Shown: positions 52,358 through 61,322, numbered from the stretch's first letter. The stretch: 64,000 nucleotides of DNA from Candidatus Phosphoribacter baldrii (GCA_016704565.1 JADIZV010000001.1:1-64000); one strand, 5' to 3'. Program-made: numbers and translations. The notes: a model not told the origin generated them from the letters alone.

Positions 52358-53722
52358 ATGCCCCGCATGCCTCTGGCTGCACTCACCGCTCGGGCCCGCC
52401 AACGCCTCGGCGCGACCGGTCAGGGCGCCGCAGCCATCATCATGGCGACCGCCGCGGCCCAGGGCTTGGCGTTCCTCGGCTATCCCATCGTGGCGCGGCT
52501 CTATACGCCTCATGACTTCGGGACGCTGGCCACGGTCACCGCTTGGTCCATGCTGCTCATGCCGGTCATGGCGATTCGGGCCGATGTCATCGTGCCTCTG
52601 CCCGCCTCGGATGACACGAGTCGTCGGATCGTCCGTATGGGTGTCAGGGCGGTCCTAGTCAACACCCTGTTGGTCGCTGCTGCATTCACGGGTCTGTATC
52701 TGACCGGGCACGACTTCGACCTTGAGGTTTGGATCTTCTCGATCCCGATGGTGAGCGCGTTGTTGGCGCTCTTCCAACTGGCCAACGCGTGGGCGATCCG
52801 ACGTCGGCGGTACTCCACCATTGCCGGCCGGAACGTCATCCAGGCCCTCGTCACGCTTGTCACCCAGACGGCCTTCGGGATCGTTGCCGCAAGCGCCTTC
52901 GGGCTGATCGCTGGCCTCGTCCTGGCCTTGGTCGTGTCGACGCTGTTCTTGGCCGTCGCGAACAAGTCACAGCCGTCCGACGGCCCCACCGACGCGAGCG
53001 AGGCTGCCGCACCAAACCGGCCCGATGACCTCAGCGCGCCCGTGGTCACCGGTGCGACCGCGCGTTCCGACGACGTCCGAGCGTATGTCAACCAGGCCCC
53101 TGCCTTGTCCCTGGCTGGCTTGCTGAACGCGGCCGGGCTCTACGCCCCTCCCTTGCTCATCACGACCTTCTTCGGGCTAGCCGACGCAGGTCAGTTCGGC
53201 CTGGCCCAACGCGTCGTCGCCATCCCGGTCGCCCTGCTCGGCCAGGCCACCGCGCAGGTGTACCTCGGTTGGCTGTCGGAGAACAAGCGATCCGGTCAGT
53301 TCGGCGCGCTCCGAGCGTTGACGAAGGCCACCCGGCTGCTTCTCCTCGCGGCCGTTCCGATGGGCCTCATCGTCCTGGTGGCCTCCCCCTCGGCCTTCCC
53401 GCTGCTCTTCGGTGAGCGTTGGGGAGTCGCTGGGAGCATGGCGGCGGCGCTGTCGATCAACCTCGCCGCCCAATTGGTTGCGGCCCCTGTTTCCCAGACA
53501 CTGATCGTCCTGGGGCATGCCCGCCTCCAGTTAGCCTGGGACGCCGGACGATTCACCCTCGTGGTCGGCTCGCTACTCGCGTGTGTCCACTTCGAGGTCG
53601 GTGTCGTCGCAACGGTGTGGACCTTCTCGTTGGCCAGCGCCGTGGCCTACGTCCTGTCCTGGGGGCTGTCGCGGTGGGCGGCGGTAGTGGAGCACAGGTC
53701 TGCTCCCGTCCCGCAGCCCTGA
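52358..53722 (+). CDS. polysaccharide flippase, Wzx-like
   Basis: A 454-residue multi-helix protein of the polysaccharide-synthesis/MOP superfamily that moves lipid-linked repeat units across the membrane. About 12 hydrophobic segments include LGYPIVARLYTPHDFGTLAT (the typical Wzx start), VWIFSIPMVSALLALFQLAN and SLAGLLNAAGLYAPPLLITT. A charged loop (NKSQPSDGPTDASEAAAPNR) divides the two halves. It lies ten bases after the GT4 gene and ends facing the minus-strand sugar genes. It should work with the fused Wzy-Wzc protein. Confidence 0.9.
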   Translation: MPRMPLAALTARARQRLGATGQGAAAIIMATAAAQGLAFLGYPIVARLYTPHDFGTLATVTAWSMLLMPVMAIRADVIVPLPASDDTSRRIVRMGVRAVLVNTLLVAAAFTGLYLTGHDFDLEVWIFSIPMVSALLALFQLANAWAIRRRRYSTIAGRNVIQALVTLVTQTAFGIVAASAFGLIAGLVLALVVSTLFLAVANKSQPSDGPTDASEAAAPNRPDDLSAPVVTGATARSDDVRAYVNQAPALSLAGLLNAAGLYAPPLLITTFFGLADAGQFGLAQRVVAIPVALLGQATAQVYLGWLSENKRSGQFGALRALTKATRLLLLAAVPMGLIVLVASPSAFPLLFGERWGVAGSMAAALSINLAAQLVAAPVSQTLIVLGHARLQLAWDAGRFTLVVGSLLACVHFEVGVVATVWTFSLASAVAYVLSWGLSRWAAVVEHRSAPVPQP

Positions 53723-53727
53723 CCTCG

Positions 53728-54720
53728 TCAGCCGAGGGTGACGACCTGTCCGCCGTTGGACGCCGACTGCAGAACGGCCTCCGCCACCTCGACGATCCGC
53801 ACGCCCTGCTCCAGAGTGACGATGTCTGTCGGTTTCCCGAGGACCGCGTCGCGGAAAGCCTCGTGTTCGGTCCGCAACGGCTCCGGCTTGGCGATCGCGT
53901 AGCGCACCACGTCGCCCTCTGTCACTCCCCGGAACTGACGCACCTCATCCCAGTCCGACGATGCCGTCCCGTTGGCGTAGAACGTCAGATCGGCCGTCAG
54001 GGTGTCACACACGAGCGCACCCTTCTCGCCGGTGATGATCGTCACCCGCTCCTTCATCGGGGACAGCCAGTTGACCAGGTGACTGGTCACCGTGCCCCCC
54101 TCAAGGCGTCCGGTCACCGCGATGAGGTCCTCGTGTTCGCGCCCACTGCGGTATGCCGCCTGGGCCGCCACACTCACGAAGGGTCGCTGGGCCACCCACG
54201 CCGTGAGGTCGATGTCATGCGTCGCCAGGTCCTTCACGACCCCCACGTCGGCGATCCGACCGGGGAACGGCCCCTGGCGGCGGGTGACGATCTGGAAGAC
54301 CGCGCCGAGGTGTCCCTCCTCCAGCAACTGCCGGGCGCGCTGCAACGAAGGATTGTAGCGCTCGATGTGCCCGACGGCACCCACGAGCCCGCGCGCCGCG
54401 AACGCGTCGGCCATGCGGCGTGCTGCACCGGCATCGGCCGCCAAGGGCTTCTCCACGAGCGCGTGGACGCCTGCCTCGGCTAGTGCCAACCCCACTGCTT
54501 CGTGCAACCCAGTCGGTGCCGCGACGACGCAGTAGTCCAGCCCCTTGGCGATCAGCTCCTCGGTCGAGGCCAACACCTCCCGACCACCAGCGACGCCATG
54601 GACGTCGCCCCCGGGATCCGCGACGGCGACCAACTCGACGCCGGGAAGGGATGCCAACACCCGAGCATGGTGGCGACCCATCATGCCCAGGCCGACCAGC
54701 CCGGCCCGAAGGACAGCCAT
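53728..54720 (-). CDS. wbpB: UDP-GlcNAcA 3-dehydrogenase-like oxidoreductase (Gfo/Idh/MocA), WbpB type
   Basis: The 330 residues begin with the NAD loop LVGLGMMGRHHARVLAS and include HALVEKPLA, the signature of the family with its catalytic Lys. In the Pseudomonas pathway WbpB oxidises C3 of UDP-GlcNAcA, and WbpE then aminates it. Its start ATG 54720 overlaps the wbpE stop (TGATG). The gene partners and order (wbpA, wbpD, wbpE, wbpB) support this role over a generic sugar dehydrogenase. Confidence 0.88.
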   Translation of the reverse strand: MAVLRAGLVGLGMMGRHHARVLASLPGVELVAVADPGGDVHGVAGGREVLASTEELIAKGLDYCVVAAPTGLHEAVGLALAEAGVHALVEKPLAADAGAARRMADAFAARGLVGAVGHIERYNPSLQRARQLLEEGHLGAVFQIVTRRQGPFPGRIADVGVVKDLATHDIDLTAWVAQRPFVSVAAQAAYRSGREHEDLIAVTGRLEGGTVTSHLVNWLSPMKERVTIITGEKGALVCDTLTADLTFYANGTASSDWDEVRQFRGVTEGDVVRYAIAKPEPLRTEHEAFRDAVLGKPTDIVTLEQGVRIVEVAEAVLQSASNGGQVVTLG

Positions 54721-55808
54721 CAGGCGCCGGCCCGGGCCAGGGTGTTGACAGCCATAACGATCCGTTCCAGGTCACCCTGCGACAACGACGGGTGGACCGG
54801 CAAGGACAGGCACTCGCGTGCGGCGATCTCCGTCTCAGGCAGGTCGAAGTCGTGCCCGAACGGAGCCAGCCGGTGGTTGGGAACCGGGTAGAACATCCCC
54901 GACCCGACGGCATACTCCTCGCGCAGTGCCTTGGCCAGACCATCACGGTCCTCGGGAACGCGAACCGTGTACTGGTGGTAGACGTGCACCGCACCGGGGC
55001 GAACGGGCGGCGGGGTGACACCCTGAAGGTGAGCGGACAGGTATGCCGCGTTCGCCTGCCGCTGCGCGGTCCACGCACCGACCTTGGTCAGCTGGACCCG
55101 GCCGATGGCAGCATGCAGATCGGTCATCCGGGTGTTGAAGCCGACGACCTCGTTCTCGTACTGCCGCTCCATGCCCTGGTTGCGGTAGAGCCGCATGAGC
55201 CGCTCGGTCTGCGAGTCGGACACCGCGACCATCCCGCCTTCGCCCGAGGTCATGTTCTTAGTCGGGTAGAGCGAGAACATCGCGAACTGGCCGAAGGCAC
55301 CCACCGGGGTCCCGTCCAGCGACGCGCCGTGCGCTTGGGCGGCGTCCTCGAACAACTTCAGCCCGTGACGATCGGCGAGCTCCCGCAGCGGCCCCATGCT
55401 GGCCGGGTGGCCGTAGAGGTGGACGGGCATGATCCCGACCGTCCGCTCGGTGATCGCCGACTCCACGGACGCGGGGTCGAGGCAGAACGTGTCGGGCTCG
55501 ATGTCCGCAAAGACCGGCGTCGCTCCGGTGAGGGCGACCGAGTTGGCCGTCGCGGCGAAGGTGAACGACGGCACGATGACCTCATCACCGGCACCGACGC
55601 CACTGGAGAGCAGTCCCAAGTGCAGGCCCGAGGTCCCGGAGTTGACCGCGACGCACGCACGCCCCAGCCCGAAGTGCGCGGAGAACTCCTCCTCGAAAGC
55701 CTTCACTTCCGGGCCCTGCGCGAGCATGCCGGAACGAATCACCCGCGTCACCGCCGCGATCTCGTCCTCGCCGACGATCGGCTTGGCGGGGGGGATGAAA
55801 TCAGTCAT
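54720..55808 (-). CDS. wbpE: UDP-3-keto-GlcNAcA aminotransferase, WbpE type
   Basis: A DegT/DnrJ/EryC1 PLP enzyme of 362 residues with GTSGLHLGLLSSGVGAGDEVI, PVHLYGHPASM, FEDAAQAHGA, and MFSLYPTKNMTSGEGGMV, which carries the PLP-binding Lys. It transfers an amino group to C3 of the UDP-keto sugar made by WbpB. ATG 55808 overlaps the wbpD stop by ATGA. The neighbours make this substrate more probable than the 4-keto sugars used by PglE or WecE. Confidence 0.9.
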   Translation of the reverse strand: MTDFIPPAKPIVGEDEIAAVTRVIRSGMLAQGPEVKAFEEEFSAHFGLGRACVAVNSGTSGLHLGLLSSGVGAGDEVIVPSFTFAATANSVALTGATPVFADIEPDTFCLDPASVESAITERTVGIMPVHLYGHPASMGPLRELADRHGLKLFEDAAQAHGASLDGTPVGAFGQFAMFSLYPTKNMTSGEGGMVAVSDSQTERLMRLYRNQGMERQYENEVVGFNTRMTDLHAAIGRVQLTKVGAWTAQRQANAAYLSAHLQGVTPPPVRPGAVHVYHQYTVRVPEDRDGLAKALREEYAVGSGMFYPVPNHRLAPFGHDFDLPETEIAARECLSLPVHPSLSQGDLERIVMAVNTLARAGA

Positions 55809-56401
55809 GGGGTTGCCTCCGTCAGGGTCCCGTCGTGTTCGATGTATGCCGTCCCCGTCTCGGGGCAGATCCACTGTCCATCGCCGCCGTCGCTCAAGGG
55901 CACTCCGGCCCGGCCGACCCACCCGATCCGGCGGGCTGGGACCCCTGCAACGAGCGCGAAGTCAGGCACGTCCTTGACGACGACCGACCCCGCGGCGACC
56001 AGCGACCAGCGCCCGATCGTGACCGGTGCCACGCACACGGACCGGGCACCGATCGAGGCCCCATCCAGGCAGGTGACGCCGACGGCCTCCCAGTCGTCGC
56101 CGCGTTTGAGCTGACCATCGGGGGTCACTGACCGGGGGAAGTGATCATTGGTGAAACAGACCGCTGGCCCGACGAAGACACCATGCCCCAGCCGGGCCGG
56201 TTCGTAGACCAGTGCGTAGTTCTGCAACTTGCAGTTGTCGCCCATGACGACACCGGTCCCGACGTAGGCCCCCCGTCCGACGATGCAGTTGCTCCCCAGC
56301 ACCGCGTGTTCACGGACCTGAGCCAAGTGCCAGATGGCCGACCCCTCACCGATGCTCGCCTCGGGCGAGACGTCCGCACTCGGCGCGATGCGCACCGCCA
56401 T
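55805..56401 (-). CDS. wbpD: UDP-GlcNAc3NA N-acetyltransferase, WbpD type
   Basis: A left-handed beta-helix acetyltransferase (198 residues) with hexapeptide turns such as IGEGSAIWHLAQV, IVGRGAYVGTGVVMGDNC and IGARSVCVAPVTIG. The motif CFTNDHFPRS with its His resembles WbpD/WlbB enzymes that acetylate the 3-amino group of UDP-GlcNAc3NA-uronic acid. It probably works as a trimer with acetyl-CoA. Its ends overlap or abut both neighbours in the operon. Confidence 0.9.
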   Translation of the reverse strand: MAVRIAPSADVSPEASIGEGSAIWHLAQVREHAVLGSNCIVGRGAYVGTGVVMGDNCKLQNYALVYEPARLGHGVFVGPAVCFTNDHFPRSVTPDGQLKRGDDWEAVGVTCLDGASIGARSVCVAPVTIGRWSLVAAGSVVVKDVPDFALVAGVPARRIGWVGRAGVPLSDGGDGQWICPETGTAYIEHDGTLTEATP

Positions 56402-56402
56402 A

Positions 56403-57722
56403 TCAAGCCTCCGTTGCCATGAGGTCAGGTTTGCCCACGGTGACGACCCGGACGCCGGGGAACCGTGCGGGATCGATCCGGGCCCGCCCGTCCACGAGAA
56501 CGGCCAGGTCTGGGAGGTCGGCCGCGGTCAGCGCGGCATACTCCGCGTGGTCGGTGTGGACGATGGCGACGTCGACCGGCTCGCCGAGGTGATAGGGAGC
56601 CCACCCATGCCGGGCCAACTCCGCGTCCGTATACAGCGGGTCATGCACCAGGACCACCGCGCCGCGCGCCGCCAGCTCGTCGACTGCGGCGAAGACTCCC
56701 GAGAAGGCGGTCTCCTTCGCCCCCCCGCGGTAGGCGGCCCCCAACACGACGACCCGTTTGCCGGAGAGGTCACCCCCCGCAGCGGCCGCGGCCAGGCCCA
56801 CGGTGTATGCCGGCATACCGGCATTCGCGGCGCGTGCGGCTCGCACGACGGTGGCATCCGGGTCGTTCCACAGGTAGAGCCGCGGATAGACCGGAATGCA
56901 GTGCCCCCCAACGCTCATCCCGGGCTGGTGAAGGTGTGAGTAAGGCTGGGAGTTGGATGCCTCGATGACCTTGTGGATGTCGATCCCATTGGCCGCCGCA
57001 AACCGGGCGAACTGGTTGGCCAGGCCGATGTTGACGTCGCGGTAGGTGGTCTCGGCGAGCTTGGCCATCTCGGCGGCCTCGGCACTGCCGAGATCCCAGA
57101 CGCCGTTGGCTCGGGACAGATCGACGCGCTCGTCGAACTGCAGGGCTTGCTCGTAGAACGACACGGCTCGATGGGCGCCACGATCGCCCAGGCCCCCGAC
57201 GAGCTTGGGGTAGCGCCGCAGGTCTGCGAAGACCCGGCCGGTGAGAACCCGCTCCGGAGAGAACACCAGGTCGAAGTCCACCCCCTCCACCAGGCCGGAG
57301 ACGTGCTCGAGCATCGGCTTCCACCGGGTGCGGGTCGTCCCCACCGGGAGGGTCGTCTCGTAGCAGACCAGTGTTTGGTTCTCGGAGCGCAGTCCGCGAC
57401 CGATGGCCTCGGTGGCGCTGTCCATCCACCCGAAGTCGGGGCGCGCGTCGGCGTCGACGAACAGTGGCACGACGACGACGACCGCGTGTGACCTGGAGAC
57501 CGCGTCAGCCGTGTCGGTCGTCGCGGACATCGTCCCGGCAGCGACACACTCCGCGAGGTAGTCGCCCAGGTGGGCCTCTCCCGGGAAGGGCTCCTGGCCC
57601 GCGTTGACCAGGTCAACGACGGCCGGATTGGTGTCCGCCCCGATGACTGTCATCCCCGAGCGGGCAAACTGGACGGCCAGGGGAAGTCCGATCTTGCCGA
57701 GCCCGACAACGGTGACGTTCAC
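56403..57722 (-). CDS. wbpA: UDP-N-acetylglucosamine 6-dehydrogenase, WbpA type
   Basis: A UDP-sugar dehydrogenase of 439 residues, the first committed step, oxidising C6 of UDP-GlcNAc twice to a uronic acid. It has VVGLGKIGLPLAVQFARSG (NAD loop), SPERVLTGRVF, AEMAKLAETTYRDVNIGLAN, and the catalytic Cys in VGGHCIPVYPR. Its first step feeds WbpB, WbpE and WbpD encoded downstream. Two GTATGCCG motifs overlap as a palindrome at 56805-56818 inside the gene. Confidence 0.92.
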   Translation of the reverse strand: MNVTVVGLGKIGLPLAVQFARSGMTVIGADTNPAVVDLVNAGQEPFPGEAHLGDYLAECVAAGTMSATTDTADAVSRSHAVVVVVPLFVDADARPDFGWMDSATEAIGRGLRSENQTLVCYETTLPVGTTRTRWKPMLEHVSGLVEGVDFDLVFSPERVLTGRVFADLRRYPKLVGGLGDRGAHRAVSFYEQALQFDERVDLSRANGVWDLGSAEAAEMAKLAETTYRDVNIGLANQFARFAAANGIDIHKVIEASNSQPYSHLHQPGMSVGGHCIPVYPRLYLWNDPDATVVRAARAANAGMPAYTVGLAAAAAGGDLSGKRVVVLGAAYRGGAKETAFSGVFAAVDELAARGAVVLVHDPLYTDAELARHGWAPYHLGEPVDVAIVHTDHAEYAALTAADLPDLAVLVDGRARIDPARFPGVRVVTVGKPDLMATEA

Positions 57723-57809
57723 CTGTCTCCTTCGTGTCGTCTCATAGCCGATGCCGGCCCCGCCTCGAGCGTCGGAGCCACCAAAGTCTATCCCCGCCGC
57801 CGAGTCGAC

Positions 57810-58448
57810 TCAGCCGCGCCCCACCGCCGCGGCGGTTCGGATCAACACGACGAGGTCGCCCCAGAACGAGCGGGTCCGGACGTACTCGGCATACATGGCA
57901 GCCTTCTGCGGCAGCAGGACCTCGACGTAGTGGGCCTCCGGATCGGCCGCCTGGGCGAGCTCCTCCGACTCGTTGCGCCACCGCACGCTCGCGGGGTCGG
58001 TGATCCCCGGCCGGACCGACAGAATGAGGTCACGGTGCTGTTCCGGCCAGAGGCCGACGTATTTCGGCACTTCAGGCCGAGGGCCCACCAGGCTCATCCG
58101 CCCGACGAGGACATCCCAGAGCTGAGGCAGCTCATCCAGCTTGGTCTTACGCAGAATCGCACCGATGCGGGTCACCCTGGGGTCTCCGTGGGAGGTCACC
58201 TGCAGACCCGGGGCGTCCGGCCGCATCGTGCGGAACTTGTGGATCCGGAACGGTATGCCGCCCAACCCGACCCGCTCTTGGGTGAACATGACCGGACCGC
58301 GGGGATCGTCTCGCTTGATGAGCGCGGCGATGACCACCAGCGCCGGGGAGAGCACCGCCAGCATCGCGCCGGACACGACGACGTCAAACGCCCGCTTCGC
58401 GTCCACCCCGGTTGCAGACGGCATACCCGCCGTGGGTCGATCGGTCAC
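57810..58448 (-). CDS. small monotopic phosphoglycosyl transferase, PglC-like
   Basis: At 212 residues this is the catalytic core of the polyprenol-phosphate hexose-1-phosphate transferases, starting lipid-linked oligosaccharide synthesis. It has KRAFDVVVSGAMLAVLSPAL (re-entrant helix), PVMFTQERVGLGGIPF, KFRTMR, LRKTKLDELPQLWDVLVG (catalytic Asp-Glu) and MSLVGPRPE. Absence of the N-terminal helical domain distinguishes it from WbaP. GTG 58448 overlaps the stop of the next aminotransferase gene by GTGA. The sugar added first may be one made by the neighbouring aminotransferase. Confidence 0.9.
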   Translation of the reverse strand: MTDRPTAGMPSATGVDAKRAFDVVVSGAMLAVLSPALVVIAALIKRDDPRGPVMFTQERVGLGGIPFRIHKFRTMRPDAPGLQVTSHGDPRVTRIGAILRKTKLDELPQLWDVLVGRMSLVGPRPEVPKYVGLWPEQHRDLILSVRPGITDPASVRWRNESEELAQAADPEAHYVEVLLPQKAAMYAEYVRTRSFWGDLVVLIRTAAAVGRG

Positions 58449-59629
58449 GACCGGCCCTCCAACACCGCCCGAACGGTCTCCCCCACACGCTGCACCTGGG
58501 CGTCACTCATCGAGGAGAAGATCGGGATGCTCACCGCGCGCTGGAACTGGGCGTCCGCAACGGGGAGCGTAGGAGCGTCAGCACCCCTCAGGTCGCGCCA
58601 ATAGGGGTGGTGGTGCAGCGGGATGAAGTGCACAGACGTGCCGACGCCGGAGTCGGACATCCGCTGGATGAACTCGTCACGACCCATCGGCGCATCGTCG
58701 GTCAGCCGCAGGACATAGAGATGCCACGCATGGTGCGTCCCCGGGTGGACAGGACGGGAGGGCAGTCGCACCGGGAGCCCGGCGAGGGCGCCGTCGTAGT
58801 GTGCGGCGATAGCCGAGCGGCGCTCGCGCATCGCCACCGAGCGAGTCAGCTGGACCCGGGCCATCGACGCGGCCACATCGGTGAGGTTGTACTTGAACCC
58901 CGGCGCGACGACCTCGTAGTGCCAGGACGGCGCCGTCGAGGTGTAGCGGTTGAAGACGTCCCGGTTGATCCCGTGTAGTCGCATCGTTCGCATCCGGGTG
59001 ACGAGGTCGGGGTCGGCGCTCACGACGATCCCGCCCTCCCCCGAGGTCATCGTCTTGGTGGCGTAGAAGCTGAAAACGACGGCGTCGCTCGCGCCGAGGC
59101 CGACCGGCATACCCTCCGAGTCGACCGGGTGGGAGTGGGCCGCGTCCTCGACAACCCGAAGCCCGTAGGCCGAGGCGAACTCCGCGAGCGCCGCCCGCGC
59201 CACCGGCAGGCCGGCGAAGTGAACGGGCATGACCGCCTTGGTCCGGGGGGTGACGGCTTCGGCTGCGCGATCGAGGTCGATGTTGAGGGTGTCCGGGTGG
59301 ACGTCGACAAGGACGGGCGTCGCCCCGAGGTAACGAACGACTTCCGCGGTGGCCGTGAAGGTCCAGGTCGGGACGATCACCTCGTCGCCCGGGCCGATCC
59401 CGAGCGCTTCCAGGACCAGATGCAGTCCCGCCGTCGCCGAGTTCACCGCGACCCCTTGAACCGACGCCCCGCCCATGTGCCGCGCCGGCGCCATCGCCTC
59501 GACGAACTCACGCTCGAGGGCAGCCGCGTTGGGACCCGTCGTCAGCCAGCCCGATCGCATCGTCGCCACGACGGCCTCGATCTCCGCCTCGCCGATGTCC
59601 GGCAACGCGAAGGGGATGAAGTCGGTCAC
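58445..59629 (-). CDS. second DegT-family sugar aminotransferase
   Basis: A 394-residue PLP enzyme from GTG 59629, with GVAVNSATAGLHLVLEALGI, PVHFAGLPVARAAL, VEDAAHSHPV and VVFSFYATKTMTSGEGGIV (PLP Lys). It is paralogous to the WbpE gene but diverged. Its linkage to a PglC-like transferase resembles pgl-type loci, where the aminotransferase acts on UDP-4-keto-6-deoxy-GlcNAc from a dehydratase. The only dehydratase of that type in the window is a pseudogene, so its substrate may be supplied from elsewhere. Confidence 0.85.
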   Translation of the reverse strand: MTDFIPFALPDIGEAEIEAVVATMRSGWLTTGPNAAALEREFVEAMAPARHMGGASVQGVAVNSATAGLHLVLEALGIGPGDEVIVPTWTFTATAEVVRYLGATPVLVDVHPDTLNIDLDRAAEAVTPRTKAVMPVHFAGLPVARAALAEFASAYGLRVVEDAAHSHPVDSEGMPVGLGASDAVVFSFYATKTMTSGEGGIVVSADPDLVTRMRTMRLHGINRDVFNRYTSTAPSWHYEVVAPGFKYNLTDVAASMARVQLTRSVAMRERRSAIAAHYDGALAGLPVRLPSRPVHPGTHHAWHLYVLRLTDDAPMGRDEFIQRMSDSGVGTSVHFIPLHHHPYWRDLRGADAPTLPVADAQFQRAVSIPIFSSMSDAQVQRVGETVRAVLEGRS

Positions 59630-59706
59630 GGTTCTCGCCTCTCGGGGTGATGGGTCCGCAGTCCAATGTATGCCGTCCGCGTCCGGCCGCTTCGGCAACC
59701 GGCCGG

Positions 59707-60468
59707 TCAGCCCTCGGCGCGGCGACGCAGGAGAGCGACCGCCTCGTCGATCGGGCCGTCGTGGACCATCCGACCTTTGTCCAGGACCACTCCGCGGTCG
59801 GTGAACCGCGAGACCATGTCCAGGTCGTGGCTGACGATGACGAGGCACTTGCCCTCGTCGCGCAGCTCGCGGATCCGGTCGAGGCACTTGTGCTGGAAGG
59901 GCTCGTCGCCCACGGCGAGGATCTCATCGACGAGGAAGATGTCCGGGTCGGTGTGCACGGCGACGGCGAAGGCGAGCCGGAGGAACATCCCCGAGGAGTA
60001 GAACTTCACCTCGGTGTCGATGAACTCCTCGATCTCGCTGAAGGCCACGATCCGGTCGAACTCCTGGTGGATCTTGGCCTCGCTCATCCCGAGGATCGCG
60101 CCGTTGAGGAAGATGTTCTCGCGACCGGTGAGGTCGGGGTGGAAGCCGGCCCCGACGTCGATCAGCCCCGCCACATTTCCTCGGACCGCGATGCTGCCTT
60201 CGTCGGCCCCCATGACTCCGGAGATCAGCTTGAGCAGGGTCGACTTCCCGGAGCCGTTGCGTCCCAGCAGGGCGATCGCCTCCCCCTCGCCGACGGTCAG
60301 CGACACGTCGCGCAGCGCCGTGAACTGTTCGGAGAGCTCCTTGCGTCGGCCCTGCAGCCCTTTGACGACGATCTCCTTGACCGCTCGGGTATGCCGCAGG
60401 GTGAAGTGCTTGCTCACCCGGTCGATGCGGATCCGGTCCTGGTCGAGCTGACGTTGGCCCACGCTCAC
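59707..60468 (-). CDS. wzt: polysaccharide ABC transporter ATP-binding protein, Wzt-like
   Basis: A 253-residue ABC ATPase with LLGRNGSGKSTLLKLISGV (Walker A), FYSSGMFLRLAFAVAV (signature) and IFLVDEILAVGDEPFQ (Walker B), then a SHD loop. It has LTGRENIFLNGAILGMS, characteristic of polysaccharide exporters. No C-terminal carbohydrate-binding domain is present, so recognition of a capping group is unlikely. GTG 60468 overlaps the permease stop by GTGA, so the two are coupled. Confidence 0.93.
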   Translation of the reverse strand: MSVGQRQLDQDRIRIDRVSKHFTLRHTRAVKEIVVKGLQGRRKELSEQFTALRDVSLTVGEGEAIALLGRNGSGKSTLLKLISGVMGADEGSIAVRGNVAGLIDVGAGFHPDLTGRENIFLNGAILGMSEAKIHQEFDRIVAFSEIEEFIDTEVKFYSSGMFLRLAFAVAVHTDPDIFLVDEILAVGDEPFQHKCLDRIRELRDEGKCLVIVSHDLDMVSRFTDRGVVLDKGRMVHDGPIDEAVALLRRRAEG

Positions 60469-61322
60469 AGCTCCTGGGCGAATCGACCGTCGAACCGACG
60501 GAAGACGAGCTGGCCAATTCCCAGGACGACGACCGACACACCAGCGGCGATCGCCACGAAGGTCGGCATCTGTGTCGGCATCGGGGCCCGCCCGTCCGTC
60601 GTGGGGTACCAGAAGGTCCAGTGGAAGATCTCGACGACATTGGTGAGCGGGTTGCACTGGTAGAGCCACCACAGCGGACCGTCACCCAGAGCATCTCGAA
60701 CTGCGGTCCACGTGTAGATGACCGGCGATGCCCAGGTGGCCACCATGAGGATCAGGTCGACGACGTTCTCGAAGTCCCGGAAGACGACGTTGAGCGCGCC
60801 GAAGATGAGTCCGAGGCCGAGCGCGAACACCGCCAGGACGAGGAAGCCGCCCACGCCGGCGAGCAGCTGCCACACGGTCGGGTGCCACCCGGTGACCAGG
60901 CACCCGACCAGCAGGACGAGCACTTGGGGGATGAAATGGGTGAACGACACGAACACCGATGCGACGGGGAAAAGCTCACGCGGCAGGTAGATCTTCTTGA
61001 CCAGGGCCCAGTTGCCGGTGATCGACCTCGTGGCGTTGCCGAAGGCCTCGCTGAAGAAGTTCATCGCGATGATGCCCGAGAACAGGTAGACCGCGTAGCT
61101 GTCCACGGCGTTGTTCATCTTGAAGAACACGCCGATGACGAAGTAGAACACGCCGAACTGCACGGCGGGCTTGATGTAGGACCACAGCATCCCCAATACC
61201 GAGCCGTGGTAGCGGGCCTTGAGCTCCTTGTGGACCAGCAGGCGCAACAGGTAGCGCCGATGGAAGACGTCGAGCAGCCCGCCCCCGGTGCCCGGGGCCT
61301 GGAAGATCGCCGTGTCGCTCAT
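60465..61322 (-). CDS. wzm: polysaccharide ABC-2 permease, Wzm-like
   Basis: A 285-residue permease with six probable membrane helices, e.g. SYIKPAVQFGVFYFVIGVFF, IPQVLVLLVGCLVTGW and VLAVFALGLGLIFGALNVVF. RDFENVVDLILM and WWLYQCNPLTNVVEIFHWTF are typical of the ABC-2 polysaccharide exporters. With Wzt it moves a finished lipid-linked polysaccharide outward. A Wzx/Wzy-type system is encoded in the same locus, so two export routes or two polymers are expected. ATG 61322 begins the minus-strand polysaccharide run. Confidence 0.93.
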   Translation of the reverse strand: MSDTAIFQAPGTGGGLLDVFHRRYLLRLLVHKELKARYHGSVLGMLWSYIKPAVQFGVFYFVIGVFFKMNNAVDSYAVYLFSGIIAMNFFSEAFGNATRSITGNWALVKKIYLPRELFPVASVFVSFTHFIPQVLVLLVGCLVTGWHPTVWQLLAGVGGFLVLAVFALGLGLIFGALNVVFRDFENVVDLILMVATWASPVIYTWTAVRDALGDGPLWWLYQCNPLTNVVEIFHWTFWYPTTDGRAPMPTQMPTFVAIAAGVSVVVLGIGQLVFRRFDGRFAQEL

